Below are positions 8,017-16,672 of a DNA stretch of 46,001 bases, one piece after another. The stretch's first letter is position 1; each line of letters begins with the position of its first letter. The notes under the pieces are model-generated. The model was not told the DNA's origin and made no database searches. It was given only the letters and a program-made list of their open reading frames with translations. Origin of the DNA: Pseudomonas graminis. GTDB lineage: Bacteria; Pseudomonadota; Gammaproteobacteria; Pseudomonadales; Pseudomonadaceae. Both the position numbers and the translations under genes were made by a program. The DNA lies in contig NZ_FOHW01000038.1 of NCBI RefSeq assembly GCF_900111735.1, positions 1-46,001 of the forward strand, in the 5' to 3' direction.

Positions 8017-8406
8017 GGGCTGGCCTTCCAGGGGAGTGGGGCTGGCCGCAAAATCTCGATACACATTGCCGAGATGAATCGGCCGTGCGGCACGGCCGGT
8101 GAGTTCTGCCTGCCCCTGGCGACGGCCCTGCGGCGCCCAACACCGGGCGCAATTGCCACAAAATGCATGCCTACAGGGTGATATGTGGCGCATTGATATT
8201 AAATTCCCTTCCGCTAGACAACTTCAGCCTTAGCCAGCAAAACCGGGCACTTCAGTTTTACAAGCTGTAGGAAATGGCTGACAGAAGCCTCCGTTTTTCC
8301 GCGCGGTCTCAAGACTGTCATCAAACAGAAATGTTTCCGGTTTTAAATCTGCCTCGGGTCTTCAACTGTGACCACACACACAAAATTCTCTTGTTGAGGT
8401 ATTGCC
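8017..8406 (+). other. bla-pstS intergenic region
   Basis: The 390-base gap has two small inverted repeats just after bla: ATCTCG/CGAGAT around 8053-8075, and GGCCGTGC/GCACGGCC around 8082-8098. Neither has a T-tract, but together they may end bla transcription. The right half is more AT-rich and contains the Pho box and the likely pstS promoter. No gene is supported here. Confidence 0.45.
8315..8348 (+). promoter_or_regulatory. Pho box and -10 of pstS
   Basis: CTGTCAT at 8315-8321 is a perfect half-site of the PhoB consensus. After 4 bases (CAAA) comes a weaker second half-site, CAGAAAT (8326-8332, 4 of 7 matches). A -10-like TTAAAT follows at 8343-8348, the 10-base spacing expected when PhoB replaces -35 recognition. 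This places the pst operon in the Pho regulon, activated by phosphate starvation. Confidence 0.7.
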
Positions 8407-9426
8407 GTGATTCTGCTGACTAAAAAACGCCTGTCGCTTCTGATGGCTTCGATGTGCCTGTCGGGTATGGCACACGCCGTTGATGTGACTGGCGCTGGTT
8501 CGAGTTTCGTATTCCCGGTTATCTCGCAGTGGTCGCAGGACTACAGCAAAACTGCTGACAATCGCGTCAACTACCAGTCGATCGGCTCGGGCGGCGGTAT
8601 TGCCCAGATCAAGGCTGCCACCGTTGATTTCGGCGCGTCCGACGCTCCGATGTCCGCTGAAGACCTGAAGGCGGGCGGTCTGGGTCAGTTCCCAAGCGTG
8701 ATCGGCGGCATCGTACCGGTCGTCAACCTCGAAGGCGTGAAAGCCAACGACGTGAAATTGAGCGGGCAAGTACTGGCCGACATTTTCCAGGGCAAAATCA
8801 CCAAGTGGAACGATCCTGCGATCGTCAAACTGAACGAAGGCCTGAAACTGCCTGAGACCAACATCACCGTCGTTCACCGTTCGGACGGCTCGGGCACTTC
8901 CTTCAACTTCACCAGCTACCTGACCAAAGTCAGCGACGCATGGAAATCCGGTCCAGGCACCGGCTCCGCTGTTCAATGGCCAGTGGGCGTGGGCGGCAAG
9001 GGTAACGAAGGTGTGGCGGCTTACGTAAAACAGATCAAGGGCTCGATCGGTTACGTTGAATACTCCTACGCCACCAAGAGCGATATCGCTTTCACCCAAC
9101 TGCAAAACTCGGCTGGCGAGTTCATCAAGCCTGACGCCAAAGCCTTCGCCGCAGCGGCCGACACTGCCGACTGGGCCAACGCCAAAGACTTCAACCTGAT
9201 CATGACCAACGCGCCGGGCAAGACGGCATGGCCGATCACCGCGACCACCTGGATCATCATGTACAAGCAACCGAAGAACGCCGAGAAAAGCGCTGCTGCT
9301 TTCGACTTCTTCAAATGGTCCCTGGAAAAAGGTCAGAGCGCCGCTGAAAAACTGGAATACGTACCTCTGCCTGCATCGCTGGTCAGCAAGATCGAAGACT
9401 ACTGGAAAACCGAGTTCACCAAGTAA
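8407..9426 (+). CDS. pstS: Phosphate ABC transporter substrate-binding protein PstS
   Basis: 339-residue periplasmic phosphate receptor starting at GTG, with a signal peptide (about residues 1-24, ending MAHA). The mature part resembles E. coli PstS: VTGAGSSFVFPVISQW, the phosphate-contacting VDFGASDAPM near residues 76-85, and the RSDGSGTSFNFTSYL loop (about 158-172). A ribosome-binding site (TTGAGG) precedes the start, and a Pho box lies upstream. It captures phosphate and delivers it to PstCA. It is followed after 70 bases by pstC, with a strong hairpin between them. Confidence 0.96.
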   Translation: MILLTKKRLSLLMASMCLSGMAHAVDVTGAGSSFVFPVISQWSQDYSKTADNRVNYQSIGSGGGIAQIKAATVDFGASDAPMSAEDLKAGGLGQFPSVIGGIVPVVNLEGVKANDVKLSGQVLADIFQGKITKWNDPAIVKLNEGLKLPETNITVVHRSDGSGTSFNFTSYLTKVSDAWKSGPGTGSAVQWPVGVGGKGNEGVAAYVKQIKGSIGYVEYSYATKSDIAFTQLQNSAGEFIKPDAKAFAAAADTADWANAKDFNLIMTNAPGKTAWPITATTWIIMYKQPKNAEKSAAAFDFFKWSLEKGQSAAEKLEYVPLPASLVSKIEDYWKTEFTK

Positions 9427-9446
9427 CTCGACGTAATCCGGCTTAC

Positions 9447-9474
9447 CCCTGCCACCGAGCGCTCGATGGCAGGG
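9447..9474 (+). other. Intercistronic hairpin between pstS and pstC
   Basis: CCCTGCCA (9447-9454) pairs perfectly with TGGCAGGG (9467-9474), and the interior CGAG..CTCG can continue the stem. It is followed by TTT. Such a structure after the binding-protein gene usually protects the upstream message from 3' decay and lowers read-through, giving more PstS than permease. That role is inferred. Confidence 0.6.
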
Positions 9475-9496
9475 TTTCCTTGCGAGTGGACCTACC

Positions 9497-10492
9497 ATGA
9501 CTGATAACACCCAATACATGTCCGCTGTGATTCCGGATGCAATATCCGAGAGCGAAAAACGCGCGGCCCGCGATCACCGACACGACGCCTGGTTTCGGCG
9601 CACGATGCTGGGAGCGGCTCTGTTGGTGCTGCTGTTGCTGGCGAGTATCGCCGGCTCGACACTCTGGGGCGGTGCCCTGGCATTCAAAACGTTTGGCTTC
9701 GAATTTCTTACCAGTACCGAATGGGACGTGGTCAACGGCAAGTTCGGCGCGTTGGTGCCGATCTACGGCACGTTGGTGACCTCCTTTCTCGCACTGCTGA
9801 TCGCCGTTCCGGTGAGCTTCGGCATCGCGGTTTTTCTGACTGAAGTCGCACCGCCCTGGCTGCGCATGCCCATCGCTTCGGCTGTGGAGCTGCTGGCGGG
9901 TATTCCTTCGATCATCTACGGCATGTGGGGCCTGTTCGTGTTCGGCCCGTTCATGGCCCAGTACATGGCCCCGTGGATCAACGACAACCTCGGCGCTCTG
10001 CCGCTGATCGGCCCGGTGTTTCAGGGCCCGCCCCTGGGCATCGGCATGCTCACCGCCGGCATCGTGCTGGCGATCATGATTATCCCGTTCATCACCTCGG
10101 TCATGACCGAAGTGTTCCGCAGCGTGCCCATCGCCCTTAAAGAATCGGCGTACGCACTGGGCGGCACGACCTGGGAAGTGGTCTGGGACATCGTCCTGCC
10201 GTACACCCGCTCTGCGGTGGTTGGCGGTGTGTTCCTGGGTCTGGGCCGTGCCCTCGGTGAAACCATGGCGGTGACCTTCGTGCTGGGCAACGCCCACCAG
10301 TTCTCGGCATCGCTGATGATGCCGAGCAGCTCGATTGCTTCGGTGATTGCCAACGAGTTCAGCGAGGCCTACACCGACCTGCACCGTTCTGCGCTGATCG
10401 CCCTGGGCTTCCTGCTGTTCGTGGTCACCTTCATCGTGCTGGCGATCGCCCGTCTGATGCTCTCTCGTCTGTCGCGCAAGGAGGGTCTATGA
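9497..10492 (+). CDS. pstC: Phosphate ABC transporter permease PstC
   Basis: 331-residue inner-membrane permease, with a polar cytoplasmic N terminus of about 38 residues and about six membrane segments. The EAA-type coupling loop is visible (ALKESAYALGGTTWEVVWDIVLP, about residues 212-235), together with the GxGRALGETMAV motif typical of PstC. It pairs with PstA to form the phosphate channel. The length is close to E. coli PstC and much shorter than the long PstC I recall for the main P. aeruginosa system. Its stop overlaps the pstA start (ATGA, 10489-10492). Confidence 0.95.
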   Translation: MTDNTQYMSAVIPDAISESEKRAARDHRHDAWFRRTMLGAALLVLLLLASIAGSTLWGGALAFKTFGFEFLTSTEWDVVNGKFGALVPIYGTLVTSFLALLIAVPVSFGIAVFLTEVAPPWLRMPIASAVELLAGIPSIIYGMWGLFVFGPFMAQYMAPWINDNLGALPLIGPVFQGPPLGIGMLTAGIVLAIMIIPFITSVMTEVFRSVPIALKESAYALGGTTWEVVWDIVLPYTRSAVVGGVFLGLGRALGETMAVTFVLGNAHQFSASLMMPSSSIASVIANEFSEAYTDLHRSALIALGFLLFVVTFIVLAIARLMLSRLSRKEGL

Positions 10493-11367
10493 GTAAGGCC
10501 GATAACGAAAACCTGTACCGCTCCCGGGCGATCAAGAACAAGATCGCGATGGTCCTCAGTTGCGCCGCGACGGCCTTCGGCCTGTTGTGGCTGGTATGGA
10601 TTCTGCTGACCACGATCGTCAACGGGTTCGCAGCGCTGAACCTGCGCCTGTTTACTGACATGACCCCGCCACCGGGCTCGTCGGGCGGTCTGGCGAACGC
10701 CTTTTACGGCAGCATTCTGATGTCCGGCATCGGCCTGCTGATCGGCACGCCGATTGGTTTGATGGCGGGTATCTGGCTGGCGGAGTTTGCCCGTAATACC
10801 AAGCTGGGCAACGCGGTGCGCTTCATCAACGACATTCTGCTGTCGGCGCCGTCGATCGTGCTCGGTCTGTTCGTGTACACCGCGGTGATCCTGCCCCTCA
10901 GCGCCGTGACCAACCATCAGGTCGGTTTCTCGGCCATCGCCGGCGCCCTGGCCCTGGCCCTGCTGGTGATTCCTGTAGTGGTGCGAACCACCGACGAAAT
11001 GCTCCAGCTGCAACCGTCGACCATGCGCGAAGCCGCATTGGCGCTCGGTGTGCCGCAATGGAAGCTGACGCTGCAGATTGTCCTGCGTGCGGCCAAGGCC
11101 GGCGTGGTGACCGGCATCCTGCTGGCGCTGGCGCGCATCACCGGCGAAACCGCGCCGTTGCTGTTCACCGCCTTCGGCAACCAGTTCTGGAGCAGTGACC
11201 TGCTCAAACCGATCGCAAGCGTGCCTGTGGTGATTTTCCAGTACGCGATGAGTCCGTTCGACGACTGGCATTCCCTGGCCTGGGCCGGCGCTTTGATTAT
11301 GACCATGTTTGTACTGGTACTGAGCCTCAGTTCCCGTCTTCTCCTTTTGCGCAATAGGGCGTCCTGA
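10489..11367 (+). CDS. pstA: Phosphate ABC transporter permease PstA
   Basis: 292-residue permease with about six membrane spans. The N terminus (MSKADNENLYRSRAIKNKIA) is cytoplasmic. The coupling loop TMREAALALGVPQWKLTLQIVLRAAKAGVVTGILLALARITGET includes the ARITGETAPLLFTA signature of PstA. It forms the transmembrane pathway with PstC and docks PstB. It overlaps pstC by ATGA and pstB by one base (TGATG at 11365-11369), which indicates coupled translation. Confidence 0.95.
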   Translation: MSKADNENLYRSRAIKNKIAMVLSCAATAFGLLWLVWILLTTIVNGFAALNLRLFTDMTPPPGSSGGLANAFYGSILMSGIGLLIGTPIGLMAGIWLAEFARNTKLGNAVRFINDILLSAPSIVLGLFVYTAVILPLSAVTNHQVGFSAIAGALALALLVIPVVVRTTDEMLQLQPSTMREAALALGVPQWKLTLQIVLRAAKAGVVTGILLALARITGETAPLLFTAFGNQFWSSDLLKPIASVPVVIFQYAMSPFDDWHSLAWAGALIMTMFVLVLSLSSRLLLLRNRAS

Positions 11368-12146
11368 TGAACAACCTTTCCCTCGCCGACGAAAAAACCA
11401 AAATCCAGGTACGCGGTCTCGATTTCTACTACGGCACTCAGCGCTCGCTGAAGTCGGTCGACATGATCATCCCCGAGAAGCGCATCACCGCGATCATCGG
11501 CCCGTCCGGCTGCGGCAAGTCCACGCTGCTGCGGGTGTTCAACCGCATTTACTCGATGTACCCGAAACAGGAAGCCAAAGGCGAAGTGATGCTCAACGGG
11601 GAGAACATTCTGGCCCCGGGTTACTCGATGAACCGCCTGCGCAGCAACGTCGGCATGGTGTTCCAGAAGCCGGTGCCGTTCCCGATGTCGATCTACGACA
11701 ACATCGCTTACGCGGTGCGTCACCACGAAAAACTCTCCCGTCGCGAGATGGAAGAGCGCGTCGAGCAGGCTCTGCGCGGCGCGGCGTTGTGGGATGAAGT
11801 CAAAGACAAGCTCAAGCAGAGCGCCCAGAGCCTGTCCGGTGGTCAGCAACAGCGTCTGTGCATCGCCCGCACCATCGCGTTGCGCCCGCAAGTGCTGCTC
11901 CTGGATGAGCCGACTTCGGCCCTCGACCCGATCTCCACCGGTCGCATCGAACAGCTGATCACCGAGCTCAAAGAGCAGTTCACCGTGATCATCGTCACCC
12001 ACAACATGCAACAGGCCGCGCGCTGCTCGGACTACACCGCGTTCATGTTCATGGGCGAACTGATCGAACACGGCGACACCGACACCATCTTCACCAAGCC
12101 GTCCAAGACCCAGACCGAGGATTACATCACCGGTCGTTTTGGCTGA
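11367..12146 (+). CDS. pstB: Phosphate ABC transporter ATP-binding protein PstB
   Basis: 259-residue ATPase that powers phosphate import. Walker A is GPSGCGKST (about residues 46-54), the ABC signature LSGGQQQRLCIART, and Walker B VLLLDEPTSALD, followed by the H-loop VTHNMQQAAR. The PstB-specific pattern FNRIYSMYP...GEVMLNG is present. It is the last gene of the operon: no phoU follows within the window. Instead, REP elements start 35 bases downstream. Phosphate-signal transmission would need a PhoU encoded elsewhere. Confidence 0.97.
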   Translation: MNNLSLADEKTKIQVRGLDFYYGTQRSLKSVDMIIPEKRITAIIGPSGCGKSTLLRVFNRIYSMYPKQEAKGEVMLNGENILAPGYSMNRLRSNVGMVFQKPVPFPMSIYDNIAYAVRHHEKLSRREMEERVEQALRGAALWDEVKDKLKQSAQSLSGGQQQRLCIARTIALRPQVLLLDEPTSALDPISTGRIEQLITELKEQFTVIIVTHNMQQAARCSDYTAFMFMGELIEHGDTDTIFTKPSKTQTEDYITGRFG

Positions 12147-12431
12147 TTGAGGGTATTGCTGGCGCTGCAAGAGGTTTTAGCGGGACCGGCTTTAGCCGGG
12201 AAGAGAATGGTGTGAACGCCATCATTTTGTGCTGTCACCGCTGACGCTTTCCCGGCTGAAGCCGGTCCCACTAAGTCACGCGCGCGTCGTAGGACTGGCT
12301 TTAGCCGGGAAGGCTTCGGCCGCTACACCGCAGATTTGTGGGTGTTCAAACCGGCCTCTTCCCGGCTAAAGCCGGTCCTACATTCGATCGCTGGTTTGTA
12401 GGACCGGCTTCAGCCGGGAACTCGTCGGGCC
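12147..12431. repeat. REP cluster A (five units) between pstB and a LysR gene
   Basis: Five palindromic units of the form GGGACCGGCTTYAGCCGGGAAG alternate in orientation: forward about 12182-12203, reverse 12247-12271, forward 12289-12312, reverse 12357-12381 and forward 12398-12420. Units 1/2 and 3/4 form inverted pairs like REPINs. They sit between convergent genes and could end or protect both messages. Confidence 0.85.
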
Positions 12432-13355
12432 TCAAGGCGCGGGACTGGAAGCGCCGGCATCCCCCATGAAGGCCTCCAGCCGCTTGCGCAACCAGCGTTC
12501 GGCGGGGTCGGTGTCCATGACGCTGAGCCAGACCATCGACAGCTCAAGATCCGGCGTCACGAACGGCAGCGGCTCGCCACGCAGACCGGTTCGGGCCATG
12601 GCCCGGGTCAGGTGGTCCGGCAGGTTGCAGAGCAGATCCGTTCCCTCCATCAACGCCGGCAGCGTGCTGTATTGCGGCACCGACAGTACGGCGGTGCGCT
12701 TGCGGCCGATCGCGGCCAGCCACTCATCCGCAAAGCTTGAAATGTTCGCCACGTGGGACACCACGACGTGGGGCCGCGTGCAGTATTCGTCCAGGGTGAT
12801 TGGCTCAGGCGAAGCGTCGGCGCGCACCACCATCGGCCGCATGATGCGCAGCATTTTTCGCTTGGCGTTGGCCGGCAGTTCACGGGTCAGGCAGACGCCG
12901 ACGGTGATGTCGCCGGACATGAGCAGCTCCGAGACATTCCAGAAATTGACCTGCTTGATCACCAGCACAATGCCGGGCGCTTCCTCACGGATCGCCCGCA
13001 GCATCGGCGGCAGCAGGCTGTACTCGACGTCGTCGGACAGCCCGATGCGGAAGGTCATGTCGCTGCTGGCCGGGTCGAATTCCCGCGTGAGGCTCAGGGC
13101 CACGGACATCGCGTCCAGCGCCGGCGACAGGTGACTGATGATCTCGCTGGCCCGCGCCGTGGGTTCCATGCGGTGACCGACGCGAATGAACAAGGGATCG
13201 TTGAACAGCGCACGCAGGCGGTTGAGGGCGGCACTGATGGTGGGTTGGCCGAGGAACAGCTTCTCGGCGGCGCGGGTCACGTTACGCTCTTGCATCAAGG
13301 TCTCGAACACCACCATCAGGTTGATGTCCGCCTTGCGCAGCTCATTGCGATTCAT
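12432..13355 (-). CDS. LysR-family transcriptional regulator
   Basis: 307-residue regulator. The N-terminal winged helix-turn-helix (about residues 8-65; LMVVFETLMQERNVTRAAEKLFLGQPTIS...ALNRLR) is followed by a LysR effector-binding domain (about 95-300). The DNA-binding part, with RNVTRAAE and DPLFIRVGHRMEPTARA, is like the NodD/LeuO subgroup. The effector and targets cannot be read from the sequence. No divergent partner lies immediately upstream: the next gene is the SDR at 14010, 654 bases away across a REP array, so it may control the SDR-GH15 pair or a distant gene. Confidence 0.9.
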   Translation of the reverse strand: MNRNELRKADINLMVVFETLMQERNVTRAAEKLFLGQPTISAALNRLRALFNDPLFIRVGHRMEPTARASEIISHLSPALDAMSVALSLTREFDPASSDMTFRIGLSDDVEYSLLPPMLRAIREEAPGIVLVIKQVNFWNVSELLMSGDITVGVCLTRELPANAKRKMLRIMRPMVVRADASPEPITLDEYCTRPHVVVSHVANISSFADEWLAAIGRKRTAVLSVPQYSTLPALMEGTDLLCNLPDHLTRAMARTGLRGEPLPFVTPDLELSMVWLSVMDTDPAERWLRKRLEAFMGDAGASSPAP

Positions 13356-14009
13356 ACATCGTCCCCGTTACCCGACATTCGTCACCCTGCTGTGGAAGGC
13401 CTGCGACATGATGGGCAACAGTTTATTGAGCGCGGTCGTTCGGCGTCCAGCCTTCCCGGCTAAAGCCAGTCCTGCCCGACTGAAGCGCGCTTAGTGGGAT
13501 CGTCCTCAGCCGGGAAGAGGCCATTCTGGACACCCACCATTTTGCGGCATGACCACCGACGCCTTCCCGGCTAAAGCCGACTGGGTATGCGCATGCTGTT
13601 AGTGGGACCGGCTTCAGCCGGGAATAGGCCAGTCCGGGCGCCCTCGATTTTGCGGAGTGACCACCGACGCCTTCCCGGCTGAAGCCGGGCCCGCTGGGTA
13701 TTCGCATGCTGTTAGTGGGGCCGGCTTCAGCCGGGAAGAGGCCAGTCCGGGCACCCTCCATTTTGCGGAGTGACCACCGACGCCTTCCCGGCTAAAGCCG
13801 GTCCCACTGGGTACGCGCATGCTGTTAGTGGGACCGGCTTCAGCCGGGAAGAGGCCAGTCTGTGCACCCTGGATTTGCAGCGGACCGCCAAGGCTCTCCC
13901 TGCCAATGCCAACCAGGGGCCTTTTCGCCATGGGCGTACTCATCCCGATGAACTTCGGCAGAACCCCATGAGTCAGCATTAAAACGCTCACCATGAGGCT
14001 CCACATTCC
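13356..14009. repeat. REP cluster B: tandem array of about 111-bp REP-pair units
   Basis: Eight REP units alternate in orientation from 13452 to about 13857. Reverse-arm starts at 13452, 13563, 13671 and 13784 give periods of 111, 108 and 113 bases, so the whole pair-plus-spacer has been tandemly duplicated. Spacers keep shared words such as GTGACCACCGACGCC and GCATGCTGTTAGTGG. Outer units are degenerate and inner ones well preserved. The flanks (13356-13450 and 13858-14009) hold the regulator's 5' region and the SDR leader, with nothing else recognised. Confidence 0.88.
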
Positions 14010-14810
14010 ATGCAGATTTCCTTGAAAGGCCAGGTCGCCCTCGTCACTGGCGCCAGTTCCGGACTGGGTGCCGGCGCAGCGAAAGGGCTGGCGGCGTCAG
14101 GCGCGGCGGTGGTGGTCAACTACCACTCGCAACCCGAACCGGCGCAGAAGCTTGCGCAAGAAATCATTGATGCCGGGGGCCAGGCCATCGCCATTGGCGC
14201 GGACGTGTCCAACGAGCAGGACGTGGAAAAGCTGTTCGCCGAGACCCTCAAGGCGTTTGGCCGGCTGGACATCCTCGTCGCCAATTCCGGGCTGCAGAAA
14301 GACGCGGCCATCGCTGACATGACCCTCGAAGACTGGAACACCGTGATCAACGTCAACCTGACGGGTCAGTTCCTCTGCGCGCGCGCCGCGCTGCGGCAGT
14401 TCGCCAAACAGGACATCCGCCCCGAGGTGTCCCGCGCCCGGGGCAAGATCATCCACATGAGCTCGGTGCATCAAGTCATTCCCTGGGCTGGCCACGTCAA
14501 CTACGCGGCCTCGAAGGGCGGCGTCGATTTGCTGATGCGCAGCATTGCCCAGGAGGTCGGCGAGCAGCGCATCCGCGTCAACAGCGTTGCGCCCGGGGCG
14601 ATCCGCACCGCCATCAACACCAAAGCCACCAGCGGCGATGCCGAGAAGAAACTGCTGGAGCTGATCCCCTACGGCCGGGTGGGCGAGGCTGAGGATGTCG
14701 CCAATGCCGTCGTCTGGCTGGCGTCGGATGCGTCGGACTATGTGCACGGCACGACGCTGTTCATCGACGGCGGCATGAGCCTCTACCCGGAGTTCCGCAA
14801 CAATGGCTGA
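14010..14810 (+). CDS. SDR-family oxidoreductase, glucose 1-dehydrogenase type
   Basis: 266-residue classical short-chain dehydrogenase. The cofactor motif TGASSGLGAG (from Thr13) and the NxxVNxT region (VINVNLTGQF) are present. The catalytic Ser152, Tyr165 and Lys169 lie in SSVHQVIPWAGHVNYAASKGG. The C-terminal region includes INTKATS and LFIDGGMSLYPEF. Overall it most resembles enzymes annotated as glucose 1-dehydrogenase, which oxidise sugars with NAD(P)+. Its end overlaps the following GH15 gene by 8 bases, so the two are translated together. A glucan-to-glucose-to-gluconate route is a reasonable inference, not a demonstrated one. Confidence 0.9.
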   Translation: MQISLKGQVALVTGASSGLGAGAAKGLAASGAAVVVNYHSQPEPAQKLAQEIIDAGGQAIAIGADVSNEQDVEKLFAETLKAFGRLDILVANSGLQKDAAIADMTLEDWNTVINVNLTGQFLCARAALRQFAKQDIRPEVSRARGKIIHMSSVHQVIPWAGHVNYAASKGGVDLLMRSIAQEVGEQRIRVNSVAPGAIRTAINTKATSGDAEKKLLELIPYGRVGEAEDVANAVVWLASDASDYVHGTTLFIDGGMSLYPEFRNNG

Positions 14811-16644
14811 ACACACCCCGAACCCCGATGAACAAGAGCCGCAGAACGCCATTGAAAACCACGGCATCATCGGCGACATGCGCAGCGCCGCGCTGGTGGC
14901 CGACACCGGCAGCATCGACTTTTGCTGCTGGCCCGATTTCGACAGCCCGAGCATCTTCACCGCGTTGCTGGACACCCCCGACGCGGGCATTTTCCAGCTG
15001 GCGCCGATTCTCCCGGACGCCCGCCGGCAGCAACTGTATCTGCCGGAGACCAACGTGCTGATGACGCGCTGGATCGCCAAAGACGCGGTGGTTGAAGTCA
15101 CCGACGTCATGCCCATTGCGTCGGAAGTTGACAACCTGCCGCGCCTGATCCGCCGTATTCATGTTCGTCACGGCCAGGCCGCCGTTCGGATGCTCTGCCG
15201 GGTGCGCCACGACTACAGCCGCGCCGACACCACCGCGCACACGGACGGTGAGGACATTCGTTTTGAGGCCGAAGGCCAGCCTGCCATGCGTCTGGCGGCA
15301 ACAACGAAATTGACGCTCGAAGCCCAGGCTGCGGTGGCAGAATTCGAGATGAAGCAGGGTGATGTCGTGGAATTCATGCTCGGCGGTGCCGACGATCCGC
15401 TGGTGAAGGCCACAAACTGCGACTGCGATCTGAAAAACACCGTCAACTACTGGCAGCACTGGAGCCGGCATTCCAACTACCGCGGGCGCTGGCGTGAAGT
15501 GGTCAATCGCTCGGCCCTGGCCCTCAAGCTGCTGACCTCGCGCAAGCATGGCGGTATCGTCGCTGCGGCGACCTTCGGTCTGCCGGAAGAACAGGGCGGC
15601 GAGCGCAATTGGGACTACCGTTACACCTGGATCCGCGATGCGTCCTTCACCGTCTACGCCTTCATGCGCCTGGGTTATACCGAGGAAGCAAATGCCTTCA
15701 TGCACTGGGTGCGTGAACGCATGGGCGACTGCTGCGAAGACGCCAACAAGCTCGGTATTCTCTATGCGCTGAACGGCCGCGAAGAATTGCCTGAAGAAGA
15801 GCTGGATCACCTCAGCGGCTACGGCGGCGCGTCGCCTGTGCGCATCGGCAACGAGGCCTACAAGCAAACGCAGCTGGACATCTACGGCGAGCTGCTCGAC
15901 GCGGTGTACCTGGCCAACAAATACGGTGAGGCCATCTCCCACGAGGGCTGGAAGCACGTCACCCGGTTGGTCAACGAGCTGTGCGACACCTGGAGCAGCA
16001 AGGACGTCGGGATCTGGGAAATGCGCGGCGCCGATCAGCATTTCCTGCATTCGCGGCTGATGTGCTGGGTCGCCCTGGACCGGGCGCTGCGCCTGTCATT
16101 GAAGCGTTCGCTGCCGGCGCCTTTCGAGCGCTGGGACAAGGCGCGTCAGGCCATCCATGACGACATCTGGGACAACTTCTGGGATGCCGACCTGGGCCAT
16201 TTCGTCCAGTACAAGGGCAGCAAAAACCTGGACGCGTCGATGCTGTTGATGCCGCTGGTGCGGTTCGTCGGCGCCAGCGATCCCAAGTGGCTCAAGACCC
16301 TGGACGCCATCGAACGCACGCTGGTGCGCGACGGCATGGTGTTCCGCTATCGCAATGACGATGACCACCACGATGGCCTTGAGGGCGAGGAAGGCGCGTT
16401 TGTCGCTTGCTCGTTCTGGTACGTCGAGTGCCTGGCCCGTGCCGGCCGGGTGGAGCAGGCGCATCTGGAGTTCGAACAGTTGCTGCGTTACGCAAACCCG
16501 CTCGGCCTGTATGCCGAGGAGTTCGACGAACACGGCCACCATCTGGGCAACACGCCGCAAGCGCTCAGCCATCTGGCGCTGATCAGTGCGGCGAGTTTTC
16601 TGGATCGCAAACTCGAAGGCAGCCAGACCCTCTGGCAGCCCTGA
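14803..16644 (+). CDS. Glycoside hydrolase family 15 (glucoamylase/trehalase-like)
   Basis: 613-residue soluble enzyme. The N-terminal trehalase-like beta domain (IENHGIIGDMRSAALVADTGSIDFCCWPDFDSPSIF) is followed by an (alpha/alpha)6 GH15 barrel from about residue 230. Signature segments are NWDYRYTWIRDASFTVYAFMRLGY, LDIYGELLDAVYLANKYG and DVGIWEMRG, with Glu406 a likely general acid. A second acidic segment, EEFDEHGHHLGNTPQALSHLALI, lies near the end. No signal peptide is present, so it works in the cytoplasm on maltodextrins, trehalose or a glucosylated compound. It shares an 8-base overlap with the SDR gene. Confidence 0.92.
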   Translation: MAEHTPNPDEQEPQNAIENHGIIGDMRSAALVADTGSIDFCCWPDFDSPSIFTALLDTPDAGIFQLAPILPDARRQQLYLPETNVLMTRWIAKDAVVEVTDVMPIASEVDNLPRLIRRIHVRHGQAAVRMLCRVRHDYSRADTTAHTDGEDIRFEAEGQPAMRLAATTKLTLEAQAAVAEFEMKQGDVVEFMLGGADDPLVKATNCDCDLKNTVNYWQHWSRHSNYRGRWREVVNRSALALKLLTSRKHGGIVAAATFGLPEEQGGERNWDYRYTWIRDASFTVYAFMRLGYTEEANAFMHWVRERMGDCCEDANKLGILYALNGREELPEEELDHLSGYGGASPVRIGNEAYKQTQLDIYGELLDAVYLANKYGEAISHEGWKHVTRLVNELCDTWSSKDVGIWEMRGADQHFLHSRLMCWVALDRALRLSLKRSLPAPFERWDKARQAIHDDIWDNFWDADLGHFVQYKGSKNLDASMLLMPLVRFVGASDPKWLKTLDAIERTLVRDGMVFRYRNDDDHHDGLEGEEGAFVACSFWYVECLARAGRVEQAHLEFEQLLRYANPLGLYAEEFDEHGHHLGNTPQALSHLALISAASFLDRKLEGSQTLWQP

Positions 16645-16672
16645 GTTCTTTAATTTTTTGGGGGAAAAATCG

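Noticed and set aside
12147..12431. phoU expected after pstB
   Set aside because: No frame in either strand encodes a PhoU-like protein here; only REP elements and the end of the LysR gene.
13452..13857. Possible CRISPR array, because of regularly spaced repeats
   Set aside because: The repeats are palindromic REP arms in alternating orientation, the spacers are conserved rather than unique, and no cas gene is near.
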